A stretch of 64,000 nucleotides of DNA from Pseudomonadaceae bacterium (GCA_900766265.1 CAAFUS010000001.1:1-64000), one strand, 5' to 3'; counted from the first letter of the stretch, positions 52,416 through 61,596 are shown. Notes: a model not told the origin generated them from the letters alone. Made by a program: numbers and translations.

Positions 52416-54338
52416 TTACTCCAAGTCTTGGCGACCACGCCGGGAAACCGCCTGGGCCAGCAACTGCGCGAACTGCTCGAGGGGCATGGAGCCCATGTCG
52501 ACGCCTTCACGCGTGCGCACCGCAACGGATCGTGTCTCAACTTCCCGGTCTCCAATAACCAAGAGATAGGGAACCTTGAGCAAAGTATGCTCGCGGATTT
52601 TAAAGCCGATCTTTTCGTTTCTCAAGTCGGACTTGGCACGGAACCCGCTTTGGTTGAGTGTTTTCTCCACTTCCTGGGCAAATTCGGCCTGCTTGTCGGT
52701 GATGTTCATGATCACCGCCTGGGTCGGCGCCAGCCAGGCCGGGAATGCGCCCTCGTAGTGCTCGATCAGAATGCCGATGAAACGCTCGAACGAACCAAGG
52801 ATCGCGCGGTGCAGCATGACCGGGTGCTTGCGGTTGTTGTCTTCGCTGACGTATTCGGCGCCAAGGCGTATCGGCAGATTGAAGTCCAGCTGCAGGGTGC
52901 CGCACTGCCAGACGCGCCCGAGGCAGTCCTTCAGCGAGAACTCGATCTTGGGGCCGTAGAACGCACCCTCGCCCGGCTGCAGGTCATAGGGCAGGCCGGC
53001 GATTTCCAGGGCAGCCGCCAAAGCGGCCTCGGCACGATCCCACAACTCGTCCGAACCGACGCGCTTTTCAGGGCGCGTGGACAGCTTGAGCTGAATGTCG
53101 GTGAAGCCGAAGTCAGCGTACACGGCCTGGGTCAGCTTGATGAACGCGGCCGACTCGGACTGCATCTGCTCTTCGGTGCAGAAAATGTGGGCGTCGTCCT
53201 GGGTGAAGCCGCGCACGCGCATGATGCCGTGCAGTGCACCGGACGGCTCATTGCGGTGACAGGCACCGAACTCGGCCAGGCGCAGCGGCAGCTCGCGGTA
53301 GCTCTTGAGCCCTTGGTTGAACACCTGCACATGGCACGGGCAATTCATCGGCTTGATCGCGTAGTCGCGACTTTCCGACTCGGTGGTGAACATGTTTTCG
53401 GCGTAGTTGGCCCAGTGGCCCGACTTCTCCCAGAGGCTGCGATCCAGCACCTGGGGCGTCTTGATCTCCAGGTAGCCGTTCTCGCGCTGGACGACGCGCA
53501 TGTACTGCTCGAGCGCCTGATACAGGGTCCAGCCGTTGGGATGCCAGAACACCATGCCCGGGGCTTCTTCCTGGGTGTGGAACAGGTCCAGGCGCTTGCC
53601 GAGCTTGCGGTGATCGCGTTTTTCAGCTTCTTCGATTCGCTGGATGTAGGCCGCCAGCTGCTTCTTGTCGGCCCAAGCGGTGCCATAGACGCGCTGCAGC
53701 TGCTCGTTCTTGGCGTCGCCACGCCAGTAGGCGCCGGACAGCTTGGTCAGCTTGAACGCCTTCAGGAAGCGGGTGTTGGGCACGTGCGGGCCACGGCACA
53801 TGTCCACGTATTCTTCGTGGTAGTACAGCCCCATCGCCTGCTCGTTCGGCATGTCGTCGATCAGACGCAGCTTGTATTCCTCGCCACGCGAGCGGAACAC
53901 GTCGATGACCTCGGCACGCGGCGTCATCTTCTTGATGACGTCGTATTCGGTATCGATGAGCTCACGCATGCGCTGCTCGATGGCCGCCATGTCTTCCGGC
54001 GTGAAAGGCCGCTCGAATGCGATGTCGTAGTAGAAACCTTCGTCGATGACCGGACCGATCACCATGCGCGCCGTGGGATACAGCTGCTTGACCGCATGCC
54101 CGACCAGGTGTGCACAGGAATGACGGATGATTTCCAGTCCTTCCTCGTCCTTCGGCGTGATGATCTGCAGACTCGCGTCCTGCTCGATCAGGTCGCAGGC
54201 ATCGACGAGGCGTCCATCCACCTTTCCGGCCACGGTGGCCTTGGCAAGGCCCGCACCGATGGACTGAGCCACTTCAGCGACGGATACCGGGTGATCGAAC
54301 GAACGCTGACTGCCGTCAGGAAGAGTAATGGTGGGCAT
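52416..54338 (-). CDS. thrS: Threonyl-tRNA synthetase
   Basis: A 640-residue class II synthetase. It has the N-terminal TGS domain (PTITLPDGSQRSFDHPVSV), the SAD editing domain (HSCAHLVGHAVKQLYP) with zinc/editing His residues, the catalytic core (motif 2 FGACHRNEPSGALHGIMRVR; zinc ligands Cys/His) and the anticodon-binding domain. The start at 54338 has AGGAGG at the right distance; the frame continues upstream without a better start. It heads the thrS-infC-rpmI-rplT cluster. Confidence 0.97.
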   Translation of the reverse strand: MPTITLPDGSQRSFDHPVSVAEVAQSIGAGLAKATVAGKVDGRLVDACDLIEQDASLQIITPKDEEGLEIIRHSCAHLVGHAVKQLYPTARMVIGPVIDEGFYYDIAFERPFTPEDMAAIEQRMRELIDTEYDVIKKMTPRAEVIDVFRSRGEEYKLRLIDDMPNEQAMGLYYHEEYVDMCRGPHVPNTRFLKAFKLTKLSGAYWRGDAKNEQLQRVYGTAWADKKQLAAYIQRIEEAEKRDHRKLGKRLDLFHTQEEAPGMVFWHPNGWTLYQALEQYMRVVQRENGYLEIKTPQVLDRSLWEKSGHWANYAENMFTTESESRDYAIKPMNCPCHVQVFNQGLKSYRELPLRLAEFGACHRNEPSGALHGIMRVRGFTQDDAHIFCTEEQMQSESAAFIKLTQAVYADFGFTDIQLKLSTRPEKRVGSDELWDRAEAALAAALEIAGLPYDLQPGEGAFYGPKIEFSLKDCLGRVWQCGTLQLDFNLPIRLGAEYVSEDNNRKHPVMLHRAILGSFERFIGILIEHYEGAFPAWLAPTQAVIMNITDKQAEFAQEVEKTLNQSGFRAKSDLRNEKIGFKIREHTLLKVPYLLVIGDREVETRSVAVRTREGVDMGSMPLEQFAQLLAQAVSRRGRQDLE

Positions 54339-54523
54339 GGCGCCTCCTCTCCTAGTGGTGACCCCTACCAAAGGCCACGTGGGTTGGGATGAGCCAGGAA
54401 AGCGATTCGCCGGATTGCCCTGCCGCACGGTGGCAGGAGCCCGAAGGCCGATCCCAGACGAAACGAAGTCACTGGAAATTAGGGAACCGGATGCTTCCAG
54501 AAAGCCAGGCGGCTTACAAGCAC

Positions 54524-54555
54524 CAATAAAAAAGGGTCGCCGCGGCGACCCTTTT
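54524..54555 (-). terminator. Terminator of tRNA-Val
   Basis: An 11-bp perfect stem (AAAAGGGTCGC / GCGACCCTTTT) with a CGCG loop and a T-run on the minus strand, right after the tRNA-Val gene. Confidence 0.85.
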
Positions 54556-54561
54556 CGGAAT

Positions 54562-54638
54562 TGGTAGGCACAATTGGATTCGAACCAACGACCCCCACCA
54601 TGTCAAGGTGGTGCTCTAACCAACTGAGCTATGTGCCT
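54562..54638 (-). tRNA. tRNA-Val (anticodon GAC)
   Basis: A 77-nt tRNA with encoded CCA. The acceptor stem pairs AGGCACA with TGTGCCT, the anticodon stem CCACC/GGTGG encloses TTGACAT (anticodon GAC), and the TPsiC loop is GTTCGAATC. It lies upstream of thrS and on the same strand. Confidence 0.95.
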
Positions 54639-54809
54639 CCGATGGACGCGCATTCTATAGATACGCCGAAGGGAGTCAAGCCTTTTTTCATCTAACTTAC
54701 TGATATCTGGAAATTTTGATTCCGGACCGCGTAAGCGGGGCCGACTGGCGCGCAACACTGCTGCAGGGTTAGCATCGCCACGTCAAATATTTAAAACAGG
54801 TCATGCAAT

Positions 54810-56093
54810 ATGACGCACACGCCCTACCCGTCTTCTTACTACGCCGCCTCCGCCAATCCAGCGCCCCCGCGCCCTGCCCTGGATGAAAACAAGAGCGTGG
54901 ACGTCTGCATCATCGGGGCCGGCTATACCGGCCTTTCCACGGCGCTGTTCCTGCTCGAGCAGGGTTTCACGGTGGCGGTACTGGAAGCCGCGCGTGTCGG
55001 CTTCGGCGCTTCGGGCCGCAACGGCGGCCAGATCGTCAACAGCTACAGCCGGGATATCGACAGCATCGAAGCGAGCGTGGGCCCCGAAGAGGCACGCCTG
55101 ATCGGATCGATGGCGTTCGAAGGCGCACGGATCATCCGCGAGCGGGTGCAACGCTATGGGATCGCCTGCGACCTGAAGGACGGTGGCGTGTTCGCCGCGT
55201 TCACCGGCAAGCAGATGAAGCACCTGGAAAGCCAGAAGGCCCTCTGGGAACGCTACGGCCATACGCAGCTCCAGCTGCTGGACGAACAGGGCATTCGGCA
55301 GGTGGTCGATTGCGAGCGCTACGTCGGCGGCATGCTGGACATGAGCGGTGGCCATATCCATCCGCTGAACCTGGCGCTCGGCGAGGCGGCGGCGGTTGAG
55401 TCCTTGGGCGGCGTTATCCACGAGCACAGCCCCGCGATCCGCATCCATCGCGGCGCACCGGCCGTGGTGCATACGGAGCGCGGATCGGTCACCGCCCAGT
55501 TCGTTGTGGTGGCCGGCAACGCCTATCTTGGCAACCTGGTTCCGGAGCTGGCGGCCAAGTCGATGCCCTGCGGCACCCAGGTCATCACCACGGAACCGCT
55601 GGACGAGTCCCTCGCCGCTCGCCTGCTGCCCCAGGACTACTGCGTCGAAGACTGTAACTATCTGCTGGACTATTACCGCCTCTCAGCCGACCGCCGCCTC
55701 ATCTATGGCGGCGGCGTGGTGTACGGGGCGCGGGATCCGGCAGACATCGAGGCGATCATCCGACCCAAGATGCTCAAGACCTTTCCGCAGTTGCGCGACG
55801 TGAAGGTCGATTACGCCTGGACCGGCAACTTCCTGCTGACGTTGTCCCGGTTGCCTCAAGTCGGCCGCATCGGCGCCAACCTCTATTACTCGCAGGGGTG
55901 CAGCGGCCACGGGGTGACCTATACGCACCTCGCCGGCAAGGTGCTGGCCGAGGCATTGCGCGGGCAGGCCGAGCGTTTCGATGCCTTCGCCAGCCTGCCG
56001 CACTATCCCTTCCCCGGTGGCCAGTCGTTGCGTGCTCCCCTCAGTGCGCTGGGTGCGATGTACTACGGCCTGCGCGACAAACTCGGGATCTAG
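54810..56093 (+). CDS. puuB: FAD-dependent gamma-glutamylputrescine oxidase-like enzyme
   Basis: A 427-residue flavoprotein of the DAO/PuuB family. The N-terminal Rossmann motif is VCIIGAGYTGLSTALFL (32-48), with RNGGQIVNSYSRD and the C-terminal YSQGCSGHGVTYTHLAGK FAD-contacting region. PuuB oxidises gamma-glutamylputrescine to its aldehyde in putrescine use. The call rests on overall pattern; related oxidases for other amines cannot be excluded because no other puu gene is in the window. Confidence 0.85.
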   Translation: MTHTPYPSSYYAASANPAPPRPALDENKSVDVCIIGAGYTGLSTALFLLEQGFTVAVLEAARVGFGASGRNGGQIVNSYSRDIDSIEASVGPEEARLIGSMAFEGARIIRERVQRYGIACDLKDGGVFAAFTGKQMKHLESQKALWERYGHTQLQLLDEQGIRQVVDCERYVGGMLDMSGGHIHPLNLALGEAAAVESLGGVIHEHSPAIRIHRGAPAVVHTERGSVTAQFVVVAGNAYLGNLVPELAAKSMPCGTQVITTEPLDESLAARLLPQDYCVEDCNYLLDYYRLSADRRLIYGGGVVYGARDPADIEAIIRPKMLKTFPQLRDVKVDYAWTGNFLLTLSRLPQVGRIGANLYYSQGCSGHGVTYTHLAGKVLAEALRGQAERFDAFASLPHYPFPGGQSLRAPLSALGAMYYGLRDKLGI

Positions 56094-56097
56094 CTGT

Positions 56098-57045
56098 TCA
56101 AGGCACCGCGCACACTGGCGGCGCCTGGCACTGCCCTTGGTCCCCGGCGGCGGGCAGCGGCACGCTGAAGCGGCTGTCATCGGGGGCGAGACGGGCCGCG
56201 CAGCGACGCGCCGCTTGAGCCTGGGTCGAACACTCTCTCTCGGCCAGGACCTGCGAGAGATTGAACCAGCCCACCGCGAAACCGGCGTTGTGCTGCAGGC
56301 TATTTCGTAGCGACCGTTCCGCGGCGAAAAGATCGCCCGCGTCATATTGACTGTTGGCCAGCGCGAACCAGGGCAGCTCGCTGTCCCAGCGATCCCCGGC
56401 GACGCGGTAGGCCGCCTGGGCGGCTTCTTTTTGGCCAATCTGCTCGAGGTCGCTCGCCGCCTTGAGCCAGGGGGTCAGTTCGGCGGTCGCCGGCGGCGCC
56501 TGTGGATCGACCGCGACCACCGCCCAGCGCTCGCCCTTGCTCCAGGATCGCTCGAACTGGCGAAACGTCTCGATGCTGCGGCGAGTCGTACCGGACCGCA
56601 GCACCAGGGTCTGTTTTTCGAGGTCGTAGCCCACCACGACCGCGAAGTGCCACTGGGGCCACCGGTCGAACGCGAGATTCTGCAGCACCAGGACGGGATT
56701 GCCGGCAGCCACTTCCGTCAGCACCGACTGCAAGCGCGGCGCCAACGGATAGACCAGCAGGCCGTGCGTTCTTGCCGCGGCAACCATCTCCACCTGCAGG
56801 CTGCCCTGGCGTCCAGGGAGGTAGACGCTGTCGACCAGTTGCTCAGGGGTGGTGTCGACGCCGCGCTGCGTCAACAAGGTGGCCAGCGCGGCCGGGCCGC
56901 ACTGGTAGTCCTGCTGGGGAAAGAACGCGACCTCGTCGAGCTCGGCCCGCACGGGGATCTGCAACTCGTCCATCGGCAGGATGGGCGATCGTGCGCAGGC
57001 CCCCATCAGGCCGACGATCAGCAGCAGGGATGCCCGCCGGATCAA
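56098..57045 (-). CDS. PA2778-family cysteine peptidase lipoprotein
   Basis: A C39-like cysteine peptidase family protein fused to tetratricopeptide-like repeats. It has a lipoprotein signal (SLLLIVGLMGAC, lipobox Cys), the catalytic Cys in QQDYQCGPAALATLL, a His in QWHFAVVVGYDL, and a C-terminal TPR region (about 210-290). I start it at TTG 57045, which overlaps the upstream stop as TTGA and gives a compact signal peptide; a GTG at 57087 is an alternative. It is coupled to the PA2779-type gene, as in P. aeruginosa. The substrate is unknown. Confidence 0.87.
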   Translation of the reverse strand: MIRRASLLLIVGLMGACARSPILPMDELQIPVRAELDEVAFFPQQDYQCGPAALATLLTQRGVDTTPEQLVDSVYLPGRQGSLQVEMVAAARTHGLLVYPLAPRLQSVLTEVAAGNPVLVLQNLAFDRWPQWHFAVVVGYDLEKQTLVLRSGTTRRSIETFRQFERSWSKGERWAVVAVDPQAPPATAELTPWLKAASDLEQIGQKEAAQAAYRVAGDRWDSELPWFALANSQYDAGDLFAAERSLRNSLQHNAGFAVGWFNLSQVLAERECSTQAQAARRCAARLAPDDSRFSVPLPAAGDQGQCQAPPVCAVP

Positions 57046-57443
57046 CGATTTACGCAGTTGACGAAGTTGAAGATGTTGGTTGCGCACAGCATGTCGGTGA
57101 TGATGAAGATCACCAGAAACAGCACGATGACACCCACCACACCGGCACCGGCAGGCGCCTGGTCAAGCTGCTGGTTGAACTGGGCCAGTTCAGCGGGCGT
57201 CAGGCTGGCGATGCGCTTCTCGACCTGGCTGCGGTCAACGCCCATCGAGGCCAGCTTATCCTGCACCTGCTGATCTTCGAGCATGGTCATCAGCTGCTGA
57301 CGATCGACCTGCTGCTGATGTTCGGTCAGCACCTCGGGCGTGCCGATCATTGCGGCATTGGCCATGGGTACTTGCATGAACAGGGAGAAGTGAAGCGCTG
57401 CGAGCACCGCAGCCAGACGCCGCATCCAGGGAGAAGAGAGCAT
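57042..57443 (-). CDS. PA2779-family membrane protein
   Basis: A 133-residue protein with a signal peptide (LAAVLAALHFSLFMQVPMANA), a helical middle and a C-terminal transmembrane helix (AGVVGVIVLFLVIFIITDML). It pairs with the PA2778 peptidase, which is encoded directly after it. It may be the peptidase's substrate or partner. The start at 57443 has an AGGAAA site. Confidence 0.88.
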   Translation of the reverse strand: MLSSPWMRRLAAVLAALHFSLFMQVPMANAAMIGTPEVLTEHQQQVDRQQLMTMLEDQQVQDKLASMGVDRSQVEKRIASLTPAELAQFNQQLDQAPAGAGVVGVIVLFLVIFIITDMLCATNIFNFVNCVNR

Positions 57444-57655
57444 GTCGATTTCCTTTTTTCTGCTTATAAGCGCTACCCCTGGCCGCAAGGTATGGACCAG
57501 GGAGTCAGAGAATAGACGAAGCGCGATACGGCTTAGTTCCTGACCTGCGGCGCCAACCTCTCCAGGCCTCGGACGCGTCCCGGCCCAACGGGTTTGTTTC
57601 ACCTTCCCGGGCGAAGTACCCTTCAGGCGACCACCCTTCCCGTCCAGGAGCCTGC

Positions 57656-57976
57656 ATGTCCCTTTCCGCCAACCCGCTACGCCTGATGCTCATTGCCACC
57701 TGCCTGCTGGCCGGTTGCAGCTCGCCGTCCCCCAAGAGCGAGACCGAAACCGCCGCCTCGCAGCCGCGCCCCGAAACCTGCGACACCGCGCCGGTACAGA
57801 ACCTGGTCGGCAAACCTGGCAGCACCGAGATGCGCGAGCAGGCGCGTGAACGCGCCGGAGCCCAGCGCGCTCGCCTGATCGGGCCGGACGACATGGTCAC
57901 CCTCGACTACGACTCGCAACGCCTCAATCTATGGATGGACGCGTCCGGCATCGTTCAGCGCGTCAGTTGCGGATAA
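57656..57976 (+). CDS. I78-family peptidase inhibitor lipoprotein
   Basis: A 106-residue lipoprotein with lipobox LLAGC and the I78 inhibitor pattern: CDTAPVQNLVGKPG, RLIGPDDMVTLDYDSQRLN and IVQRVSCG with the disulfide Cys pair. Members inhibit serine peptidases. It is divergent from the PA2779 gene; a GCCGGC hairpin lies after it. Confidence 0.88.
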   Translation: MSLSANPLRLMLIATCLLAGCSSPSPKSETETAASQPRPETCDTAPVQNLVGKPGSTEMREQARERAGAQRARLIGPDDMVTLDYDSQRLNLWMDASGIVQRVSCG

Positions 57977-58003
57977 GCCGGCGCAGGAGCCGGCAGGTGG
58001 GAC

Positions 58004-58945
58004 CTAGAACGCCCCTGCCCCCATCAGGGCCAGTGCGCCGCCCATGGTGAAGAACGAGAGCGCGGTGGCGGTCACCAGGATCGCCGCGCAGCGCTCCTCG
58101 AATCCGAAGCGTTGGCCGAACAAGGGATACACGCTGAGCATCGGGGCGCTGGCGAAGAGTATCCCGGCCAACCTCATCGTCGGATCGATACTGGGCAACA
58201 CGGCGAACGCCAGGGCAACCGCCAGCGGATGCAGGATCAGTTTGGCGAGCGCCACCTGGGCGATGTCCGCCCCCTGTCCGCCCACCCTGAGACCGAACAG
58301 GGTGCCACCGATAACGAACAGCGCCACCGGCGCCGCCGCGTTGGCCAGCATGTCGATGGCCTTCAACGGAATCGCCGGGATGCTCACCTGCAACAACGAC
58401 AGGCACAGCCCCAGCACGATTGCCAGGATGATCGGGTTGCGGGCCAGGCGCTTGAGCGTCTCGCCGATGATCGCTCCGCGACCTTTGCCGTTCTGGGCGC
58501 TGGCCTCCGCGAGAAACAGCATCATCGGGATGATCAGCAGGTTCTCGACCAGCATGCACAGTGCGAGCGCGACGCCGGCCGGTGCCCCGAGCACCATGGC
58601 CACCACCGGAAAACCGATGAATCCACTGTTGGACACCGACATCCCGCCGGCACTCAGCGCGCAGCTCGCCACCGATTGGTGGCGCACAAGCCGAAAGAAC
58701 GCAAAGCCCAGCGAAAAGATGAGCAGCGACCCGAGGCCATAGGCGAGGACGAAGACCGGATCGACCACCTCGCCGATCGGCCGCTGCGACAGGGCACGCA
58801 GAATCAGCGCCGGCAAGGTGAAGGTCATGGCGAAGCTGCCCATGCCGCGAATCTGTTCGCGGCTGAGCAGACCGGCGCGGGCCGCGAGATAGCCGAGGCC
58901 GATGAGCAGGAAGATCGGTGCGGTGATCGAAAGAATATGGAACAC
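58004..58945 (-). CDS. AEC-family transporter
   Basis: A 313-residue integral membrane protein of the auxin efflux carrier family, with about 10 hydrophobic segments in two halves (ITAPIFLLIGLGYLAARAGL; NSGFIGFPVVAMVLG). Such proteins export organic acids or malonate-like anions. The substrate is not evident. It follows zapE by 3 bp. Confidence 0.9.
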   Translation of the reverse strand: MFHILSITAPIFLLIGLGYLAARAGLLSREQIRGMGSFAMTFTLPALILRALSQRPIGEVVDPVFVLAYGLGSLLIFSLGFAFFRLVRHQSVASCALSAGGMSVSNSGFIGFPVVAMVLGAPAGVALALCMLVENLLIIPMMLFLAEASAQNGKGRGAIIGETLKRLARNPIILAIVLGLCLSLLQVSIPAIPLKAIDMLANAAAPVALFVIGGTLFGLRVGGQGADIAQVALAKLILHPLAVALAFAVLPSIDPTMRLAGILFASAPMLSVYPLFGQRFGFEERCAAILVTATALSFFTMGGALALMGAGAF

Positions 58946-58948
58946 GGC

Positions 58949-60016
58949 CTACCCCGGGGTCGGTTGGAGTCGAGGGCCAACCTGGCGCAGTTGCGCCAGC
59001 CGGCTGCAGGTGCGCGAGAAGTCCTGCTGCACGGCTCCCTGGCACAGTGCGCCGAGACTGACTTCGGCGCTGAGCCACAGGCGGGCGCCCGCGTCGTAGG
59101 CGATATCGACGAAATTGAGAAAGCGCTGCTGGACGTCCAGCGAAAGCCCGCTAAGCCTGGGAATACCGCTGACGGCAAGGTCGGCGAAGCGGTTGCACAG
59201 CTCCAGGTAATCGCGCGTCGAGGTAGGACGCTCGAACAACTCGGAAAAACGAAACCACGCGCCCTGCTCCCGCTGCCGGAGCGCAGCGAGGGAGAACCGG
59301 TCGAGCTGAACCACGCCGGGCAGGCCATCCACGAACTGCGCTTCGATCAGCGGGTCGCTTTGCGCCGAGTCGGACCAGCTGTACAGCCCCCAATCGCGTG
59401 GCGCCACCGTCCGGTAGTCCGTCGGGCCGTCGAGCTCGAGGATCCTCAGTCGCCGCTCGATCAACCTGATGAACGGCTCGAAGCGCGGATGATGAAGCGG
59501 GTTCGGGCACAGCGCCGGCGGCGCATAGTTGGACGTGAGGATCAAAAGCACGCCGGCCTCGAGCAGGTAGCCAATCAACCGACCGAGCAGGATCGCATCA
59601 CCGATGTCATGCACGTGGAACTCGTCGAAGCACAGCAGCTTCGCCTGCCCGGCGATATCGCGAGCCACCAGCGCCAGTGGGTCGGGTTGCCCGGTGTAGG
59701 CCAACGAGCGCTGCTGCAATTCCTGAAGGAAGCCGTGGAAATGCACACGACGCTTGGTCGTCACCGGCGCGACCTCGAACACTGTGTCCATCAGCAGGCT
59801 CTTGCCACGCCCGACGCTGCCCCACAGGTAGATTCCCGCCGGTGGGCGCCTTCGCCAGCCGCGGCGCGGCACGAGGGCAGCCTCCAGCCACTCGGCCATG
59901 GCCGCGAGCGCCTGCCGCTGAGGCGCATCGAGCGACTGGTCGGGAAGCATCAACCGCTGACTGGCATGGCGCTCGAGAACAAGGGCGAGGCCGCCCGGCG
60001 ACGAAATTTGGGTCAT
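58949..60016 (-). CDS. zapE: Cell division protein ZapE (AFG1-like ATPase)
   Basis: A 355-residue ATPase of the AFG1 family, which affects Z-ring constriction. Walker A GSVGRGKS (66-73) and Walker B LLCFDEFHVHDIGDA are clear, with the sensor ILTSNYAPPALCPN. The start at 60016 is chosen for the typical N-terminus; the frame continues upstream to 60064. It lacks the mitochondrial extension, as expected. Confidence 0.93.
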   Translation of the reverse strand: MTQISSPGGLALVLERHASQRLMLPDQSLDAPQRQALAAMAEWLEAALVPRRGWRRRPPAGIYLWGSVGRGKSLLMDTVFEVAPVTTKRRVHFHGFLQELQQRSLAYTGQPDPLALVARDIAGQAKLLCFDEFHVHDIGDAILLGRLIGYLLEAGVLLILTSNYAPPALCPNPLHHPRFEPFIRLIERRLRILELDGPTDYRTVAPRDWGLYSWSDSAQSDPLIEAQFVDGLPGVVQLDRFSLAALRQREQGAWFRFSELFERPTSTRDYLELCNRFADLAVSGIPRLSGLSLDVQQRFLNFVDIAYDAGARLWLSAEVSLGALCQGAVQQDFSRTCSRLAQLRQVGPRLQPTPG

Positions 60017-60045
60017 TGAGCTTCGTGCATTGGCGATGGACTTGA

Positions 60046-60081
60046 AGACGAAACCGGCAGCCACAGATGCGGCTGCCGGTT
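60046..60081 (-). terminator. Terminator of the pca operon
   Basis: An 11-bp perfect stem (AACCGGCAGCC / GGCTGCCGGTT, 60052-60081) after pcaG, followed on the minus strand by a T-rich run. Confidence 0.75.
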
Positions 60082-60123
60082 CGGTTCGACATCCCGGCGC
60101 CGGCCGGGTGCGGTGACGCGTTT

Positions 60124-60738
60124 TCAGAAATCGAAGAATACCGTTTCGCCTTCTCCCTGGATGCGGATATCGAAGCGGTATGCTGTCTTGCCATTGACCT
60201 CGCAGCGCCGGGCGATGAGGGTTTCGCGACGCTCCGGCTGCTCGATCAGATTGAGCACCGGATCGACCGCGTTGGCCTCGGCCTCGTCATCGAAATACAG
60301 CCGGGTCTGTAGCTGAATGTTGATGCCGCGGGCGAACAGCGAGACGTTCACGTGGGGCGCCATCGGCACGCCGGCGGCGCTCTTCACCACGCCGGGCTTG
60401 ATGGTCTCCACCATCCATTCGCTCCCGGCATCGAAGGTGGTGGCGGTGCGGGCGAAACCGTTGAACGGTTTCTCCAGATTGTATTCGCAGTCATACACCC
60501 CTTCGTGATTGGCCTGCCACAACTCCAGGAAGGAGTCGCGCACCAGGAATCCGTTGCCGTCGTAGACGCGACCGACCAGGGTGATGTGCTCCCCCGGCGC
60601 GTCCGGCCTGGCCATCTGGTTCCAGATTTCCTGCTCGCGGGTGGGATTGCCAGCGACCTTCAGCGCCAGGCCGATGTGCACGTAGGGGCCGGCGGTCTGC
60701 GACGGGGTTTCGGGCAGCAATTCGCGCGAAATGATCAT
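60124..60738 (-). CDS. pcaG: Protocatechuate 3,4-dioxygenase alpha subunit
   Basis: A 204-residue alpha subunit of the intradiol ring-cleaving dioxygenase (TPSQTAGPYVHIGLAL; ELWQANHEGVYD; PHVNVSLFARGINIQLQTRL). It supports the iron-bearing beta subunit and contributes to substrate binding. The complex opens protocatechuate to beta-carboxymuconate in the beta-ketoadipate pathway. It lies 10 bp after pcaH. Confidence 0.95.
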   Translation of the reverse strand: MIISRELLPETPSQTAGPYVHIGLALKVAGNPTREQEIWNQMARPDAPGEHITLVGRVYDGNGFLVRDSFLELWQANHEGVYDCEYNLEKPFNGFARTATTFDAGSEWMVETIKPGVVKSAAGVPMAPHVNVSLFARGINIQLQTRLYFDDEAEANAVDPVLNLIEQPERRETLIARRCEVNGKTAYRFDIRIQGEGETVFFDF

Positions 60739-60748
60739 GCTCGGCTCC

Positions 60749-61468
60749 TCAGACGTTTTCGAAGAAGGTCTTGCGCTGACCGCGCAGAACGATGTCGAAG
60801 CGATAGGCCAGGCAATCCATCGGGTTGGCCATGCCCATGTCCAGCCGCGCGATCAGTGTCTGCACCGCATCCGGATTGGCGATCGACTGGACGATCGGAC
60901 ACAGCGGAATCAGCGGGTCGCCCTCGAAGTACAGCTGCGTGATCAGCTTGGTGGAGATCGACGGGCCGCTGACCGAGAAGTGGATGTGGGCCGGTCGCCA
61001 ATCGTTGGGGCCGTTGCGCCACGGGTACGGGCCCGGCTTGACGGTGCGGAAGTGATAGTGGCCGTCAGCGTCGGTGAGGGTACGGCCGACGCCGCCGAAG
61101 TTCGGGTCCAGCGGCGCCAGGTAACGGTCGTTCTTGTGCCGGTAGCGCCCGCCGGCGTTGGCCTGCCACATCTCGACGAGGGTGTTCTTCACCGGGTTGC
61201 CGTACTGGTCGACCACACGCCCGTGGACGATGATGCGCTCGCCAATCGGCAAGCCGCCATGGTTGAAGTTCAGCAGCAGGTCATGGCCGTGCTCGCCGAA
61301 CTTGAGGTGCGTGAAGTCCGGCCCGGTAACCTCGGAAAGGGATTGCGGGATGCTGACCAGAGCCTGCCTCGGCGAGCGCGGGATCGACGTCTTGTAGTCG
61401 GGCGTCAGCGCCTTGGGGTGCCAGTTGCGATCACGGTTGATGAAGCGGTAGCGCTCCGTCTCGTTCAT
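60749..61468 (-). CDS. pcaH: Protocatechuate 3,4-dioxygenase beta subunit
   Basis: The 239-residue catalytic subunit. The non-heme Fe(III) ligands Tyr109, Tyr148, His161 and His163 can be assigned: GRYRHKNDRY, GPYPWR and RPAHIHFS, with the same spacing (39, 13, 2) as Tyr408, Tyr447, His460 and His462 of the P. putida enzyme. The start at 61468 gives MNETERYRFINRDRNWHPK, the usual N-terminus. The gene lies downstream of a PcaQ-type operator. Confidence 0.96.
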   Translation of the reverse strand: MNETERYRFINRDRNWHPKALTPDYKTSIPRSPRQALVSIPQSLSEVTGPDFTHLKFGEHGHDLLLNFNHGGLPIGERIIVHGRVVDQYGNPVKNTLVEMWQANAGGRYRHKNDRYLAPLDPNFGGVGRTLTDADGHYHFRTVKPGPYPWRNGPNDWRPAHIHFSVSGPSISTKLITQLYFEGDPLIPLCPIVQSIANPDAVQTLIARLDMGMANPMDCLAYRFDIVLRGQRKTFFENV

Positions 61469-61576
61469 GGCCTTGCCTCTTATTGGAGTTATGAAAGCCG
61501 CAACGCAGGCGGCACGAGATCGGGGAGCAGTCTGCTGCATCGACACGGCCGGTAGAACTGAAAATTCCACTTCAGC

Positions 61577-61596
61577 TCATAACCGTATGGTTATGA
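61577..61596. promoter_or_regulatory. PcaQ operator
   Basis: TCATAACC-GTAT-GGTTATGA: 8-bp perfect arms. It contains ATAACC-N4-GGTTAT, close to the ATAACC-N4-GGTTAA site known for PcaQ. It overlaps the end of pcaQ and is about 109 bp upstream of the pcaH start. Confidence 0.75.

Noticed and set aside
52428..54392. Plus-strand frame of 654 codons opposite thrS
   Set aside because: It is antisense to an intact threonyl-tRNA synthetase and shows no family pattern.
54339..54523. T-box or riboswitch before thrS
   Set aside because: No T-box sequence or known riboswitch core was found in the leader; T-boxes are also rare in this group.
58112..60019. Plus-strand frame of 635 codons opposite the AEC transporter and zapE
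   Set aside because: It is antisense to two genes with clear motifs; composed of Arg/Gln/His-rich shadow sequence.
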